Of a stretch of DNA of 64,000 bases, positions 33,675 to 43,383 are shown one piece after another. Below the pieces are notes generated by a model. It was given only the letters and a program-made list of their open reading frames with translations, did not search any database and was not told the origin of the DNA. The stretch spans positions 1-64,000 of the forward strand of contig NZ_FOVJ01000007.1 in NCBI RefSeq assembly GCF_900115125.1. The letters run 5' to 3'. A program made the translations under genes and the position numbers. Origin of the DNA: Nitrosospira briensis (GTDB lineage Bacteria > Pseudomonadota > Gammaproteobacteria > Burkholderiales > Nitrosomonadaceae). Each line of letters begins with the position of its first letter. The stretch's first letter is position 1.

Positions 33675-34556
33675 GTGGATGAGTTAGCCACGATCTACAG
33701 CATGACCGGCTATGCCGTGGTCGCCAAGGAACTGCCGAAAGGGTCATTGAATCTGGAGCTACGCTCTGTCAATAGCCGCTATCTTGATATTCAGTTTCGC
33801 CTGCCCGACGAATTTCGCCTCCTAGAAGGGGCAATGCGCGAGTTTCTGGCGGCGCGGCTGAAGCGGGGAAAAATCGAGTGCCGAGTGAATTTTTCCCGCT
33901 TTGCAGGTGCGGAAGACCTGCAGCATATCAATGCAGATCTGTTGCAAAAATTGCTCGAATTGGATCGCACCGTCAGAGCAGTGCTACCCGAGGCGCGTGG
34001 TCTGGAGGTGGCGGACATTCTCCGCTGGCCCGGGATGCTGGGTACGGATTCCCTGCCTGCCGAGAATCTGTTCGGGCCTTGCATGGATTTGCTGCGCGGT
34101 GCCCTGAATGAGTTGGCTGAGGCACGCGCCCGGGAAGGTCATAAACTCAAACTCATACTACTTGAGCGCCTCGAGGCGATGCGGCGATTGGGAGCTGAGG
34201 TAAGTCCACGTATCCCCGCCTTGCTCCTGGCATTCCAGGAAAAGCTCAGGGGCCGCCTGGGCGAAGCGATGATAAATTGCGACGACGAGCGCATTCGGCA
34301 GGAGCTTACTTTATTTGCCAGCAAGATCGACGTGGATGAAGAGTTGTCCCGTCTGCAGACTCACTTTGACGAAGTAGAAAGAGTGTTGGAGAAAGGTGGG
34401 GCAATCGGCAAACGCCTGGATTTTTTGATGCAGGAGCTTAATCGCGAGGCCAATACGATAGGCGCAAAATCGGTGGATGCAGAGGTATCGAAGATTTCGA
34501 TCGAACTCAAGGTACTGATCGAGCAGATGCGGGAACAGGCGCAGAATATTGAATGA
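33675..34556 (+). CDS. yicC: YicC-family endoribonuclease
   Basis: Widespread YicC/YloC protein, reported as an RNA-cleaving enzyme and stress factor in E. coli. The 293 residues have YSMTGYA near the N-terminus, LELRSVNSRYLDIQFRLPDE (about 28-47), KRGKIECRV (about 64) and the C-terminal block DEELSRLQTHFDEVERVL followed by RLDFLMQELNREANTIGAKS. GTG 33675 has AAGGA 7 bases upstream; an ATG nine codons later fits the family start SMTGYA but lacks a ribosome site. Confidence 0.93.
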   Translation: MDELATIYSMTGYAVVAKELPKGSLNLELRSVNSRYLDIQFRLPDEFRLLEGAMREFLAARLKRGKIECRVNFSRFAGAEDLQHINADLLQKLLELDRTVRAVLPEARGLEVADILRWPGMLGTDSLPAENLFGPCMDLLRGALNELAEARAREGHKLKLILLERLEAMRRLGAEVSPRIPALLLAFQEKLRGRLGEAMINCDDERIRQELTLFASKIDVDEELSRLQTHFDEVERVLEKGGAIGKRLDFLMQELNREANTIGAKSVDAEVSKISIELKVLIEQMREQAQNIE

Positions 34557-34597
34557 GGTTTTACAGAGACTCAGGCAGCCTCTCACGATCCCCAGTA

Positions 34598-34662
34598 ATT
34601 TCAGGAAAGCCACTATTCATACAGCTTTTTTTCATTTCAGGAAGTTGCATTTCATTTCAGGA
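34598..34662. repeat. three copies of ATTTCAGGA
   Basis: The 9-mer occurs at 34598-34606, 34634-34642 and 34654-34662 in the gap after yicC. The last two sit inside a 20-base-spaced direct repeat of TTCATTTCAGGA. They may be remnants of an insertion or binding sites. The rest of 34557-34838 shows nothing coding. Confidence 0.5.
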
Positions 34663-34838
34663 CAGCTCACAATCCGCTTCTACCCAGCCACTGACAAGGC
34701 TCTACCGAACAGGCGTACCGATGCAAGCAAAACCACAAGCTGTCTGTTAAGCCATCTCTATCCCGGCTAGGAAAAAGCAGAAACCTTCACGTTTGGGACG
34801 GCATCTAATTGAAGGATACACTTTGAAGGCAGTGAGAA

Positions 34839-35453
34839 ATGAACAACTGGGAGCTTTTGGAAATACGTGAGTCATTGCTACGGGACTTGGCCGAATTTAT
34901 TGAAGACAATTATTACGGAACGCCAGCGCCCCATGAGTATAGAAGACATGAGCTTGATGTTCGGCTTGGCAAAAAGCTAAAGTTTTCTTCGTCTTATCCA
35001 CAAATGACGATTAGACAGCGTCGGGCGAGTGACTTGCTACTGCAAGTAGGATTGTGCGGAGCTACTGAATATGCACTCGGCACGATTGAGGACGAAGATC
35101 AGCTGAAACATGGGAGGGAACGGCTCGTTAAAATGAAGGGCGACTTAGCCGATCTTATGCGTGATTACGATAATTGTCTTTCGGAAGAAGAGCGTAAGCT
35201 TTTGCTTAGGCAAGCGAAAAACAATTCAAACCGGGAGGAGAGTCTTAAAGATAGCGAACGCGATAGCTTGCTAAAACTGGTAATCGGTATGGCCGTAGGC
35301 GCTTATTGCTACAATCCTGCTGCATTAAAAAATGATGCTGTTTCTGATATAACTAAAGACTTGGAAGAGCTGGGCATTTCAATTAGTGATGACACAGTAC
35401 GCAAGTATCTAATACAAGCAGCAGCAAAATTCCCGCAAGCGCGTAAAGCCTAG
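34839..35453 (+). CDS. uncharacterised protein of mobile-region type
   Basis: A 204-residue soluble protein of unknown function. The N-terminal 130 residues are charged and helical (LLEIRESLLRDLAEFIEDNY, LKHGRERLVKMKGDLADLMR). The C-terminal 60 (LLKLVIGMAVGAYCYNPAAL ... DLEELGISISDDTVRKYLIQ AAAKFP) match a short module I associate with hypothetical proteins in mobile or accessory regions. It probably forms a helix-turn-helix-like unit, because DDTVRKYLIQAA resembles a recognition helix. The gene is visibly A+T-richer than its neighbours and interrupts the usual yicC-gmk order, both signs of transfer. No mobility gene or flanking repeat pair is complete. Confidence 0.7.
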   Translation: MNNWELLEIRESLLRDLAEFIEDNYYGTPAPHEYRRHELDVRLGKKLKFSSSYPQMTIRQRRASDLLLQVGLCGATEYALGTIEDEDQLKHGRERLVKMKGDLADLMRDYDNCLSEEERKLLLRQAKNNSNREESLKDSERDSLLKLVIGMAVGAYCYNPAALKNDAVSDITKDLEELGISISDDTVRKYLIQAAAKFPQARKA

Positions 35454-35530
35454 CATCAAAACCTAATCGTCCACCGACGGTTGAGGTGCGTGGGAGTTGC
35501 TCTATTAACTGCCACTTGTAGAAAATTCTT

Positions 35531-35962
35531 ATGAGCGATTCCCTACACCTCGTTTGTCCTAAATGCCAGGCGGTCAATCGCGTACCGACCGCCCGGCTCG
35601 ACCAGCAACCGAATTGTGGCCAATGCCATCAGCCATTATTCACGGGCCATCCGGTGGAGTTGACTGCCGCGACCTTTGCACGACATCTCGAACGCAACGA
35701 CATTCCGCTACTAGTGGATTTCTGGGCGCCATGGTGCGGGCCATGCAAGACAATGGCTCCAGCCTTTGTACAAGCTGCCTCAATGCTGGAGCCGCGCTTC
35801 CGTCTTGCAAAGGTAAACACCGATGCGGAACAAACGCTAGGGGCGAAATATAGTATCCGCAGCATTCCTACCCTGATTCTTTTCAGGGGCGGGCGCGAGC
35901 TGGCGCGGCAGGCCGGCGCCATGACAGTGCAGGATATCGCACGTTGGGCTCGCTCCCATTAG
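35531..35962 (+). CDS. trxC: thioredoxin 2
   Basis: Disulfide reductase of 143 residues. An N-terminal zinc ribbon (CPKC at about 9-12, CGQC at about 29-32) distinguishes TrxC from TrxA. The thioredoxin fold has active site DFWAPWCGPCKTMAP (about 63-77), cis-Pro IRSIPTLILFRGG (about 107) and a C-terminal helix. TrxC is usually part of the oxidative-stress response. It sits between the transferred-looking gene and gmk, 104 bases from gmk. Confidence 0.94.
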   Translation: MSDSLHLVCPKCQAVNRVPTARLDQQPNCGQCHQPLFTGHPVELTAATFARHLERNDIPLLVDFWAPWCGPCKTMAPAFVQAASMLEPRFRLAKVNTDAEQTLGAKYSIRSIPTLILFRGGRELARQAGAMTVQDIARWARSH

Positions 35963-36066
35963 TTGGGTTGGTTGGAGGGGTAGAAGCTGTTACACTTCGT
36001 AAAGGCATTCTGTAAGGCGAAGCCGGAAGGAGGCTGAATCGGTACCACTGCGCGGCGAATTCAAAC

Positions 36067-36699
36067 ATGACAACAACGCCAGGCAATCTATTCATTATCA
36101 GCGCGCCCTCAGGCGCCGGGAAGACCAGCCTCGTCAAAGCGTTACTTCAAACGGGTATCGACCTGAAGTTGTCAATTTCATACACGTCGCGGCCAGCGCG
36201 TGATGAAGAAGCCGACGGACGCGATTACCATTTCGTAAGCCGTGAAGTTTTTGAGCAGAAACTGAAACAGGACGAATTTCTGGAAAGCGCCCAAGTCTAC
36301 GGAAATTTCTATGGTACTTCCAAAAAATGGATTAATGAAACCATCGTGTCAGGACGCGACATTCTGCTGGAAATCGACAGCCAGGGCGCTCGCCAGGTGC
36401 GGGATGCGTTTCCCGCGACCGTCGGAATTTTTGTTCTTCCACCCTCTCTGGAGGTGCTGGAAAAGCGCTTGAGGAATCGCGCTCAGGATAGCCCCGAAGC
36501 GATCGGCCGCCGTCTGGCTTCCGCGCGAGAGGAAATCGGCCATGTGGGCGAATATGACTATGTTATTATCAATGACGATCTGGACAAGGCTTTGCAGGAT
36601 TTGAAATGCATCGTACACGCCGAAAGCTTGAGAATGACGAAGCAACTTGTCCGTCATCACAGCCTGATAACGCAACTCGGAGAGGTGCCTGTTCCATGA
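36067..36699 (+). CDS. gmk: guanylate kinase
   Basis: Converts GMP to GDP with ATP. The 210 residues have P-loop FIISAPSGAGKTSLVKALL (about 9-27), the GMP-binding SISYTSRPARDEEADGRDYH F region (about 38-58), LLEIDSQGARQVR (about 100) and the lid RLRNRAQDSPEAIGRRLASA. It begins the conserved gmk-rpoZ-spoT block, so guanine-nucleotide supply and ppGpp metabolism are co-located. Confidence 0.96.
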   Translation: MTTTPGNLFIISAPSGAGKTSLVKALLQTGIDLKLSISYTSRPARDEEADGRDYHFVSREVFEQKLKQDEFLESAQVYGNFYGTSKKWINETIVSGRDILLEIDSQGARQVRDAFPATVGIFVLPPSLEVLEKRLRNRAQDSPEAIGRRLASAREEIGHVGEYDYVIINDDLDKALQDLKCIVHAESLRMTKQLVRHHSLITQLGEVPVP

Positions 36700-36818
36700 A
36701 TGGCATAACTTCGAACATACCTCCCCTGGCTTAAAGCTCCCTAAGCGGCTTTTATTGATAGGGTTGCCTTTATTTGGCTGGGCATTCTATACTGCTACTC
36801 TGATACAAGGGCAAAACC

Positions 36819-37025
36819 ATGGCACGCATTACAGTTGACGACTGTTTGAAAAAAATTCCCAATCGTTTCGATATGACACTGGTTGCGACCATTCGGGCAA
36901 GACAACTCTCAATCGGGGGCAGCCCGATGGTGGAACCCGCGAGGGATAAGCCTACAGTCATTGCCTTGCGCGAGCTTGCCCAGGGAAAGGTGGGGCTGGA
37001 AATTCTCACCACCGTGCCCCTCTGA
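36819..37025 (+). CDS. rpoZ: RNA polymerase omega subunit
   Basis: A 68-residue omega subunit that helps assemble beta-prime and forms part of a ppGpp site. [20 protein letters not shown] and [15 protein letters not shown] are the family marks. It is shorter than the 91-residue E. coli protein, lacking the acidic tail, as in many betaproteobacteria. It lies between gmk and spoT. Confidence 0.95.
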   Translation: MARITVDDCLKKIPNRFDMTLVATIRARQLSIGGSPMVEPARDKPTVIALRELAQGKVGLEILTTVPL

Positions 37026-37183
37026 TTTTTATAAGCGGCTGACGCTTTTATAGAGAATCTGGTTGAATGCGCATTAATCAATAAACTGTGAAGCGGCACT
37101 AGAAGAAGAAATCGGATTATATAAGATCGTCATGGAGGGGGTTGCCGTCGTCTTGAAAAAACTGGTATTGGCACAACGGAGAA

Positions 37184-39343
37184 ATGAAGGAAATCACGAT
37201 GCAAGCCCGAGGTCTGCCGGATTCCTCTGCTACCTTGCCCGAGGCGGATTTCCTATTCCGGGAGCTGGCCAGCTATCTTAAGCGCGAGGATGTTTCCGAG
37301 CTTCAGAACGCCTATCTTTTCAGCCAGAGCGCCCATTCAGGGCAATTCCGCAAGTCTGGCGAACCTTACATCTCCCATCCGCTGGCGGTAGCCAGCATAC
37401 TCGGCAAATTGCGTCTGGACACCCAGACCCTGGCTGCCGCGCTATTGCACGATGTAATGGAGGATACGCACGTATCCAAAGCCGAGATCAGCGACAGATT
37501 TGGCAAGTCGGTCGCGGAACTGGTGGACGGTGTCTCCAAACTGGACAAGATCGAATTCCAGACCCATGCCGATGCGCAGGCGGAAAATTTCCGCAAGATG
37601 CTGCTGGCCATGGCGCGGGACGTACGCGTCATACTTATCAAGTTAGCGGACCGGCTGCACAACATGCGTACGCTCGAAGCGATGCGGCCCGAAAAACGGC
37701 GCCGCATCGCACGCGAAACAATGGAAATCTATGCCCCTATCGCCAATCGGCTAGGGCTCAACAATATCTACCACGAGCTGCAGGATCTCAGCTTCCGTTA
37801 TCTGTTTCCGACACGCTACCGTGTTCTGGCCAACGCAACCAAGGCGGCGCGGGGAAATCGCCGGGAAATGGTGTCGAAAATCCTTGATACCATCAAGCAG
37901 CGTTTCAAGGCGGCAGGGCTGGATGCGGAGGTGACCGGGCGTGAAAAGCAGCTTTACAGCATATACAAGAAAATGGTGGAAAAGCACCTTACGTTTTCCG
38001 AGATTCTCGACATTTACGGCTTCCGCGTGATTGTCAAAGACGTGCCTTCATGCTACATCGCGCTCGGCGCATTGCACAGTCTCTACAACCCTATTCCCGG
38101 GAAATTCAAAGACTATATTGCCATTCCCAAGGCGAACGGCTATCAGTCCCTGCACAATACTTTGTGGGGACCTTATGGCACTCCTATAGAGGTGCAGATC
38201 CGCACACCTGAAATGCACCGCATCGCGGAAGCGGGGGTTGCCTCGCACTGGCTGTACAAGAGCACCGATGCGGATCTTAACGACCTGCACATGAAAACCC
38301 ACCAGTGGTTGCAGAGCCTGCTGGAAACCCTTAGCGACTCCACCGATTCGCTGGAATTCCTCGAACATCTCAAAGTTGATCTGTTTCCCGGCGAAGTCTA
38401 TGTATTTACGCCCCAGGGCAAGATATTGGCCCTGCCGAAGGAATCCACGGCCGTGGATTTTGCGTACGCAGTGCATACGGATATAGGGGACTGCTGCGTA
38501 GCTGCAAGAATAAACGGTGAGAACGCGCCCTTGCGCACGGTTCTCAGAAGCGGCGACCGCGTGGAAATTGTTACCGCATCACACGCTAAACCAAATCCCG
38601 CCTGGCTTAATTATGTGGTTACCGGAAAGGCGCGGTCACACATCCGCCGTTTTCTCAAGACGATGCAATATGAAGAATCGGCAAGGCTGGGGGAGCGCTT
38701 GCTGAACCAGGCTTTAATGTCCCTCAAGGTCGATCCGCAGACGATAACCGAGGTCCAGTGGGAAAAACTGGCACGCGACAGCGGGGCCAAATCAAAAAAA
38801 GATTTACTGGCGGACTTGGGCTTAGGCAAGCATTTGCCTGCCGTACTCGCAAGGCGATTGGCAACTCCGGGAGAATCCGACACCGGCCCGAACGGGACTT
38901 CGGATGTCATCACCATACTCGGCACAGAAGGAATGGCAGTGCAATTCGCGAAATGTTGCCGCCCGATTCCAGGGGACCCCATCGTTGGCTTCATCAAGAA
39001 AGACCAGGGGTTGGTGATTCATATCCATGATTGCCCGGCGGTTTCCAAAAACAGGAGCAACTCCGACAATTGGCTGGATGTAGCCTGGGGTAAGGATATT
39101 AACAGGCAGTTCGAGGTCAGCATCAGGCTGATGGTGGTCAACCAGCGCGGCGTTTTAGCGAGAGTGGCGGCGGCAATCGCCGAGGCAGGGTCCAATATCG
39201 ACAATGTCGGCATGGAAGGAGATGGCGAGTACACAACCATGAATTTCATGCTGCAACTTCGGAACCGCCATCATCTGGCACAGGTGATACGGCGGTTGAG
39301 GCGAATCCCTGAAGTAGCGAAAATCAGCCGTATCAAAGGTTGA
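37184..39343 (+). CDS. spoT: bifunctional (p)ppGpp synthetase/hydrolase SpoT
   Basis: Makes and degrades the stringent alarmone. In 719 residues: an intact HD hydrolase domain (about 45-190, with HPLAVAS and LLHDVMEDT), a synthetase domain (about 240-350, IYGFRVIVKDVPSCYIALG, GYQSLHNTL, EVQIRTPEMHRIAE), a TGS domain (about 395-455, VFTPQGKILALPKESTAVDFAYAVH split over that stretch), a zinc-finger-like region (about 585-610, AKCCRPIPGD) and a C-terminal ACT domain (about 645-719). The intact HD motif supports hydrolase activity. An ATG 15 bases later has AGGA before it and is an alternative start. Confidence 0.95.
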   Translation: MKEITMQARGLPDSSATLPEADFLFRELASYLKREDVSELQNAYLFSQSAHSGQFRKSGEPYISHPLAVASILGKLRLDTQTLAAALLHDVMEDTHVSKAEISDRFGKSVAELVDGVSKLDKIEFQTHADAQAENFRKMLLAMARDVRVILIKLADRLHNMRTLEAMRPEKRRRIARETMEIYAPIANRLGLNNIYHELQDLSFRYLFPTRYRVLANATKAARGNRREMVSKILDTIKQRFKAAGLDAEVTGREKQLYSIYKKMVEKHLTFSEILDIYGFRVIVKDVPSCYIALGALHSLYNPIPGKFKDYIAIPKANGYQSLHNTLWGPYGTPIEVQIRTPEMHRIAEAGVASHWLYKSTDADLNDLHMKTHQWLQSLLETLSDSTDSLEFLEHLKVDLFPGEVYVFTPQGKILALPKESTAVDFAYAVHTDIGDCCVAARINGENAPLRTVLRSGDRVEIVTASHAKPNPAWLNYVVTGKARSHIRRFLKTMQYEESARLGERLLNQALMSLKVDPQTITEVQWEKLARDSGAKSKKDLLADLGLGKHLPAVLARRLATPGESDTGPNGTSDVITILGTEGMAVQFAKCCRPIPGDPIVGFIKKDQGLVIHIHDCPAVSKNRSNSDNWLDVAWGKDINRQFEVSIRLMVVNQRGVLARVAAAIAEAGSNIDNVGMEGDGEYTTMNFMLQLRNRHHLAQVIRRLRRIPEVAKISRIKG

Positions 39344-39386
39344 TCCTTCCCGTACCCGTCCAGCTGAAGCATTGCCACCCTCCGGG

Positions 39387-42300
39387 TTAGCTACGTTCGT
39401 ATGCAAGAACCGGTGCCAGCCATTTTTCCGTCTCCTCCAGCGTCCAGCCTTTACGCGTCGCATATTCTTCCACTTGATCCTTGCCTATCTTGCCGACAGC
39501 GAAATAATCAGCATCCGGGTGGGAGAAATAGAATCCTGATACCGCCGCGGTAGGCACCATGGCATAAGACTCGGTTATGATTATCCCCGCGTTTTCGGGA
39601 GCTTTCAGCATTTCGAACAATGCCCCTTTCTCTGTGTGATCGGGACAGGCAGGGTAGCCCGGCGCGGGACGGATACCGCGATACTCTTCGGCGACCATCT
39701 GCTCACTGCTCAGGTTTTCATCTTTGACGAAGCCCCAAAATTCGCGCCGCACGCGCCAATGCATATGTTCGGCAAAAGCTTCCGCCAGACGGTCGGCCAG
39801 CGCTTTCAGGATAATCGCGCTGTAATCGTCATTTACTTCCTCGTATGCCTTTATTCTTGCATCTATGCCCATCCCCGCGGTTACCGCAAATGCACCGATG
39901 GCGTCGCGAATACCGGTTTCCTTGGGAGCGATAAAATCGGCGAGGCACAAGTTGGGCCGGCCAGCTGGTTTGGTAGTCTGCTGCCGCAAGTTGTGAAAAG
40001 TCATTGCCACCCTCGTGCGAGCTTTATCCGCATAGATCTCTACGTCATCGCTGTTTACCGTGTTGGCAGGAAAAAGGCCGAATACCGCATTGGCGGTGAG
40101 CCATTTCTGCTCGACAATTTTTTTCAGCATGGCCTGGGCGTCCCGGTAGAGACTGCTCGCAGCCTCTCCCACGACTTCATCTTCCAGAATCGCTGGAAAG
40201 CGTCCGGACAGCTCCCATGCCTGAAAAAACGGTGTCCAGTCTATGAAAGGAATCAGTTTTTCCAGGGGATAGTTTCTGAGTGACCTCACGCCGATGAATT
40301 CCGGCTCAGGCGGGGTGTAATTCTCCCAGTCGGCTTTAAATGCATTTTTTCGGGCATCGGCGATCGATAGCATGGGCGCCGGCCCCCGCTTGTTTTTATG
40401 CTGTGCGCGGACTTTCTCGTATTCCGCCTGGACTTGTTTTACGTAATCCGGCTTCAAATCCTCCGATAGCAAATTACTGCACACGCCCACGGCCCGGCTC
40501 GCGTCCGGTACCCAAACGGTAATGCCGCTGTAATGCGGCGCAACCTTCACGGCCGTATGCACTCGGGAAGTGGTTGCGCCGCCAATCAGCAGCGGAATGG
40601 TAAAGCCTTCGCGCTCCATTTCTTTTGCCACATAAGCCATTTCTTCCAGCGAAGGCGTAATCAGACCCGATAAGCCAATCATGTCTGCCTGTTCCTGCCG
40701 CGCCATCTCAAGAATCTTGGCACTGGGCACCATCACGCCCATATTTACTACTTCATAATTATTGCACTGAAGCACCACCGTGACGATGTTCTTGCCGATG
40801 TCATGTACATCGCCCTTGACGGTGGCGATGACGATCTTGCCTTTGGGCCGGGAATCGCCCAGCAATTTCTTTTCCGCCTCGATAAAGGGCAGCAGGTGCG
40901 CGACCGCCTGTTTCATCACGCGAGCCGACTTGACTACCTGGGGTAAAAACATCTTGCCCGAGCCGAACAGGTCACCCACCACACCCATGCCGTTCATGAG
41001 AGGTCCTTCGATCACCTGGATCGGCCGACCGCCCTCTTCGGCTACTTTCAGTCGCGCCTCCTCGGTATCTTCCACGATATAAGTCGTGATACCTCGTACC
41101 AAGGCGTGGGTCAGGCGTTGTTGCAACGGCTCGTCGCGCCAGGCGAGATCTTCGGTATTCTCCTTGCTTTTTCCCTTGAAGCTTTCGGCGAATTCCACCA
41201 GCCGCTCGGTAGGAGTGGCCTCTCCACCGTCTTTTGGCTGGCGATTGAGCAGCACGTCCTCCACTCGTTCAAGCAGCTCCTTTGGAATATCCGAATAAAC
41301 ACCCAGTTGGCCAGCGTTCACGATACCCATTGTCATGCCAGCCCGAACCGCGTGATAGAGGAAAGCGGTATGGATCGCTTCCCGCACGGGCTCATTGCCG
41401 CGGAAGGAGAACGACACATTGGACACTCCGCCGCTCACCTTCGCGTACGGCAGGGTCTGCTTGATGAGGCGAGTGGCCTCAATGAAATCCACGCCGTAAT
41501 TATTGTGTTCCTCTATGCCGGTAGCGATCGCGAAAACGTTCGGATCAAAAATGATGTCTTCAGGCGGAAAATCCAGCTGGTTAACAAGAATGTTATAGCA
41601 GCGCTTGCAAATCTCCACTTTTCGTTCCAGCGTATCGGCCTGGCCGGTTTCATCGAACGCCATCACAATTACTGCCGCACCATAGCGGCGCGCGAGTTTT
41701 GCGTGTTCGATAAACTCCGCTTCGCCCTCCTTCAAGCTGATGGAGTTGATAACAGCCTTGCCCTGCACGCACTTCAGGCCCGCTTCAATTACCGACCATT
41801 TGCTAGAATCGATCATGATCGGTACACGGCTGATATCGGGTTCGGCGGCAACGAGGTTCAGGAACGTTACCATCGCCTTCTGCGAATCGAGCATCGCCTC
41901 ATCCATGTTGATGTCGATGATCTGCGCGCCATTCTCCACCTGGCTGCGGGCAACACTCAACGCATCCGCATAATTGTTATTCAGTATCAGGCGGGCAAAA
42001 GCTTTCGAGCCGGTGACATTCGTGCGCTCGCCCACATTCACGAACAGCGAGTCGTCGCTTATGGCAAGTGGCTCCAGGCCCGACAACCGCAGTTTCTTTG
42101 GAATATCGGGAACGGTCCGCGGCGCAATATCGCTCACCGCATCAGCGATAGCCTTGATATGGGCAGGGGTCGTACCGCAGCAGCCGCCGACGATATTGAC
42201 AAAACCCGACTGCGCAAAGTCCTTTATCAAACCGGCAGTGTATTCCGGTGATTCATCGTAGCCTGTTTCGGCCAGGGGATTTGGCAGCCCTGCATTGGGG

Positions 42301-43121
42301 TGCGCGCTGACATACACCCCGGCGACCCTGGAAAGCTCCTCGATATAGGGACGCATCAATTCCGCTCCCAGTGCACAGTTGAGCCCCACCGACAACGGGC
42401 GCGCGTTACTGACGGAGTTCCAGAAAGCCTCCGGCGTTTGCCCGGAAAGCGTGCGTCCTGAAGCATCCGTAATCGTTGCCGAAATCATGATCGGCAAGCG
42501 TATCCCGTGCGTCTCGAAATATTGATCTACCGCGAACAGCGCGGCCTTGGCATTCAGCGTATCGAAAATCGTTTCCACCAGCAGAATATCAGCACCGCCA
42601 TCAACCAGGCCCCGGATGGATTCGGAATAATCCACCACCAACTGATCGAAGGTGATGCCACGAAAACCGGGGTCGTTCACGTCCGGGGAAATCGAGGCGG
42701 TCTTGGTGGTCGGCCCCAGCACCCCCGCCACGAAACGCGGCTTATCGGGGGTTTTTGCCTCCATTGCCTGCGTCGCTTCTTTTGCCAGCCTCGCCGCGGC
42801 AGAATTGAGTTCGTAGACCATGTCCTGCATGTGATAGTCGGACATCGAAGCGGCGTTCGAATTGAAGGTATTAGTCTCGATGATGTCCGCCCCTGCTTCC
42901 AGATAGCCGTCATGGATGGACCGGATGACCTGTGGCTGGGTCAGCGTCAGAAGATCGTTATTGCCCCTGAGATCATGCGGAAAATCCGCAAAACGGGTTC
43001 CACGATAATCCGCCTCGTTGAGCTTGTGGCTCTGGATCATGGTGCCCATCGCCCCATCAAGCATCAGGATGCGGCGCGCGAGGAGGTCTTCAAGTAATCT
43101 GGTTCGGGTGGTTTCGTTCAT
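39387..43121 (-). CDS. metH: cobalamin-dependent methionine synthase
   Basis: Transfers methyl from 5-methyltetrahydrofolate to homocysteine through cobalamin. From ATG 43121 it is 1244 residues. The homocysteine domain (about 5-330) has zinc Cys in GLNCALGAE and GGCCGTTP. The pterin domain (about 350-620) has [13 protein letters not shown]. The B12 domain (about 640-890) has DVHDIG supplying the lower-axial His, and the SAM-reactivation domain (about 900-1244) contains [12 protein letters not shown]. The 39 residues before ATG 43121 in the same open frame do not look like MetH, so the later start was chosen. No cobalamin riboswitch was recognised upstream. It converges with spoT over 43 bases. 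Confidence 0.96.
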   Translation of the reverse strand: MNETTRTRLLEDLLARRILMLDGAMGTMIQSHKLNEADYRGTRFADFPHDLRGNNDLLTLTQPQVIRSIHDGYLEAGADIIETNTFNSNAASMSDYHMQDMVYELNSAAARLAKEATQAMEAKTPDKPRFVAGVLGPTTKTASISPDVNDPGFRGITFDQLVVDYSESIRGLVDGGADILLVETIFDTLNAKAALFAVDQYFETHGIRLPIMISATITDASGRTLSGQTPEAFWNSVSNARPLSVGLNCALGAELMRPYIEELSRVAGVYVSAHPNAGLPNPLAETGYDESPEYTAGLIKDFAQSGFVNIVGGCCGTTPAHIKAIADAVSDIAPRTVPDIPKKLRLSGLEPLAISDDSLFVNVGERTNVTGSKAFARLILNNNYADALSVARSQVENGAQIIDINMDEAMLDSQKAMVTFLNLVAAEPDISRVPIMIDSSKWSVIEAGLKCVQGKAVINSISLKEGEAEFIEHAKLARRYGAAVIVMAFDETGQADTLERKVEICKRCYNILVNQLDFPPEDIIFDPNVFAIATGIEEHNNYGVDFIEATRLIKQTLPYAKVSGGVSNVSFSFRGNEPVREAIHTAFLYHAVRAGMTMGIVNAGQLGVYSDIPKELLERVEDVLLNRQPKDGGEATPTERLVEFAESFKGKSKENTEDLAWRDEPLQQRLTHALVRGITTYIVEDTEEARLKVAEEGGRPIQVIEGPLMNGMGVVGDLFGSGKMFLPQVVKSARVMKQAVAHLLPFIEAEKKLLGDSRPKGKIVIATVKGDVHDIGKNIVTVVLQCNNYEVVNMGVMVPSAKILEMARQEQADMIGLSGLITPSLEEMAYVAKEMEREGFTIPLLIGGATTSRVHTAVKVAPHYSGITVWVPDASRAVGVCSNLLSEDLKPDYVKQVQAEYEKVRAQHKNKRGPAPMLSIADARKNAFKADWENYTPPEPEFIGVRSLRNYPLEKLIPFIDWTPFFQAWELSGRFPAILEDEVVGEAASSLYRDAQAMLKKIVEQKWLTANAVFGLFPANTVNSDDVEIYADKARTRVAMTFHNLRQQTTKPAGRPNLCLADFIAPKETGIRDAIGAFAVTAGMGIDARIKAYEEVNDDYSAIILKALADRLAEAFAEHMHWRVRREFWGFVKDENLSSEQMVAEEYRGIRPAPGYPACPDHTEKGALFEMLKAPENAGIIITESYAMVPTAAVSGFYFSHPDADYFAVGKIGKDQVEEYATRKGWTLEETEKWLAPVLAYERS

Positions 43122-43383
43122 GGCACCGCTGCGTTTGAGGTGGAGGCTTGATTCTATCACGCCCGCCCAAAACTGACTCTTTGCTCGATTCGGCAAATGA
43201 CAACCGGCTACTGAGAGCGCAGTGAGACAGGCTCTCATTCATTATTATCCCGCTCCGGCCTTCAATGACGCGTTGGCCTCTTCCAGCTTATCGAACCGGC
43301 TAAATTCGAGCTTCATCCCGAAATGCCCCGCCAAATGTCTCGACATGACTGCAAACGAGATCAGGAAAAGAAATCTGTCCTGC

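Noticed and set aside
43122-43383. Cobalamin riboswitch upstream of metH
   Set aside because: No B12-box-like sequence was seen in this short gap.
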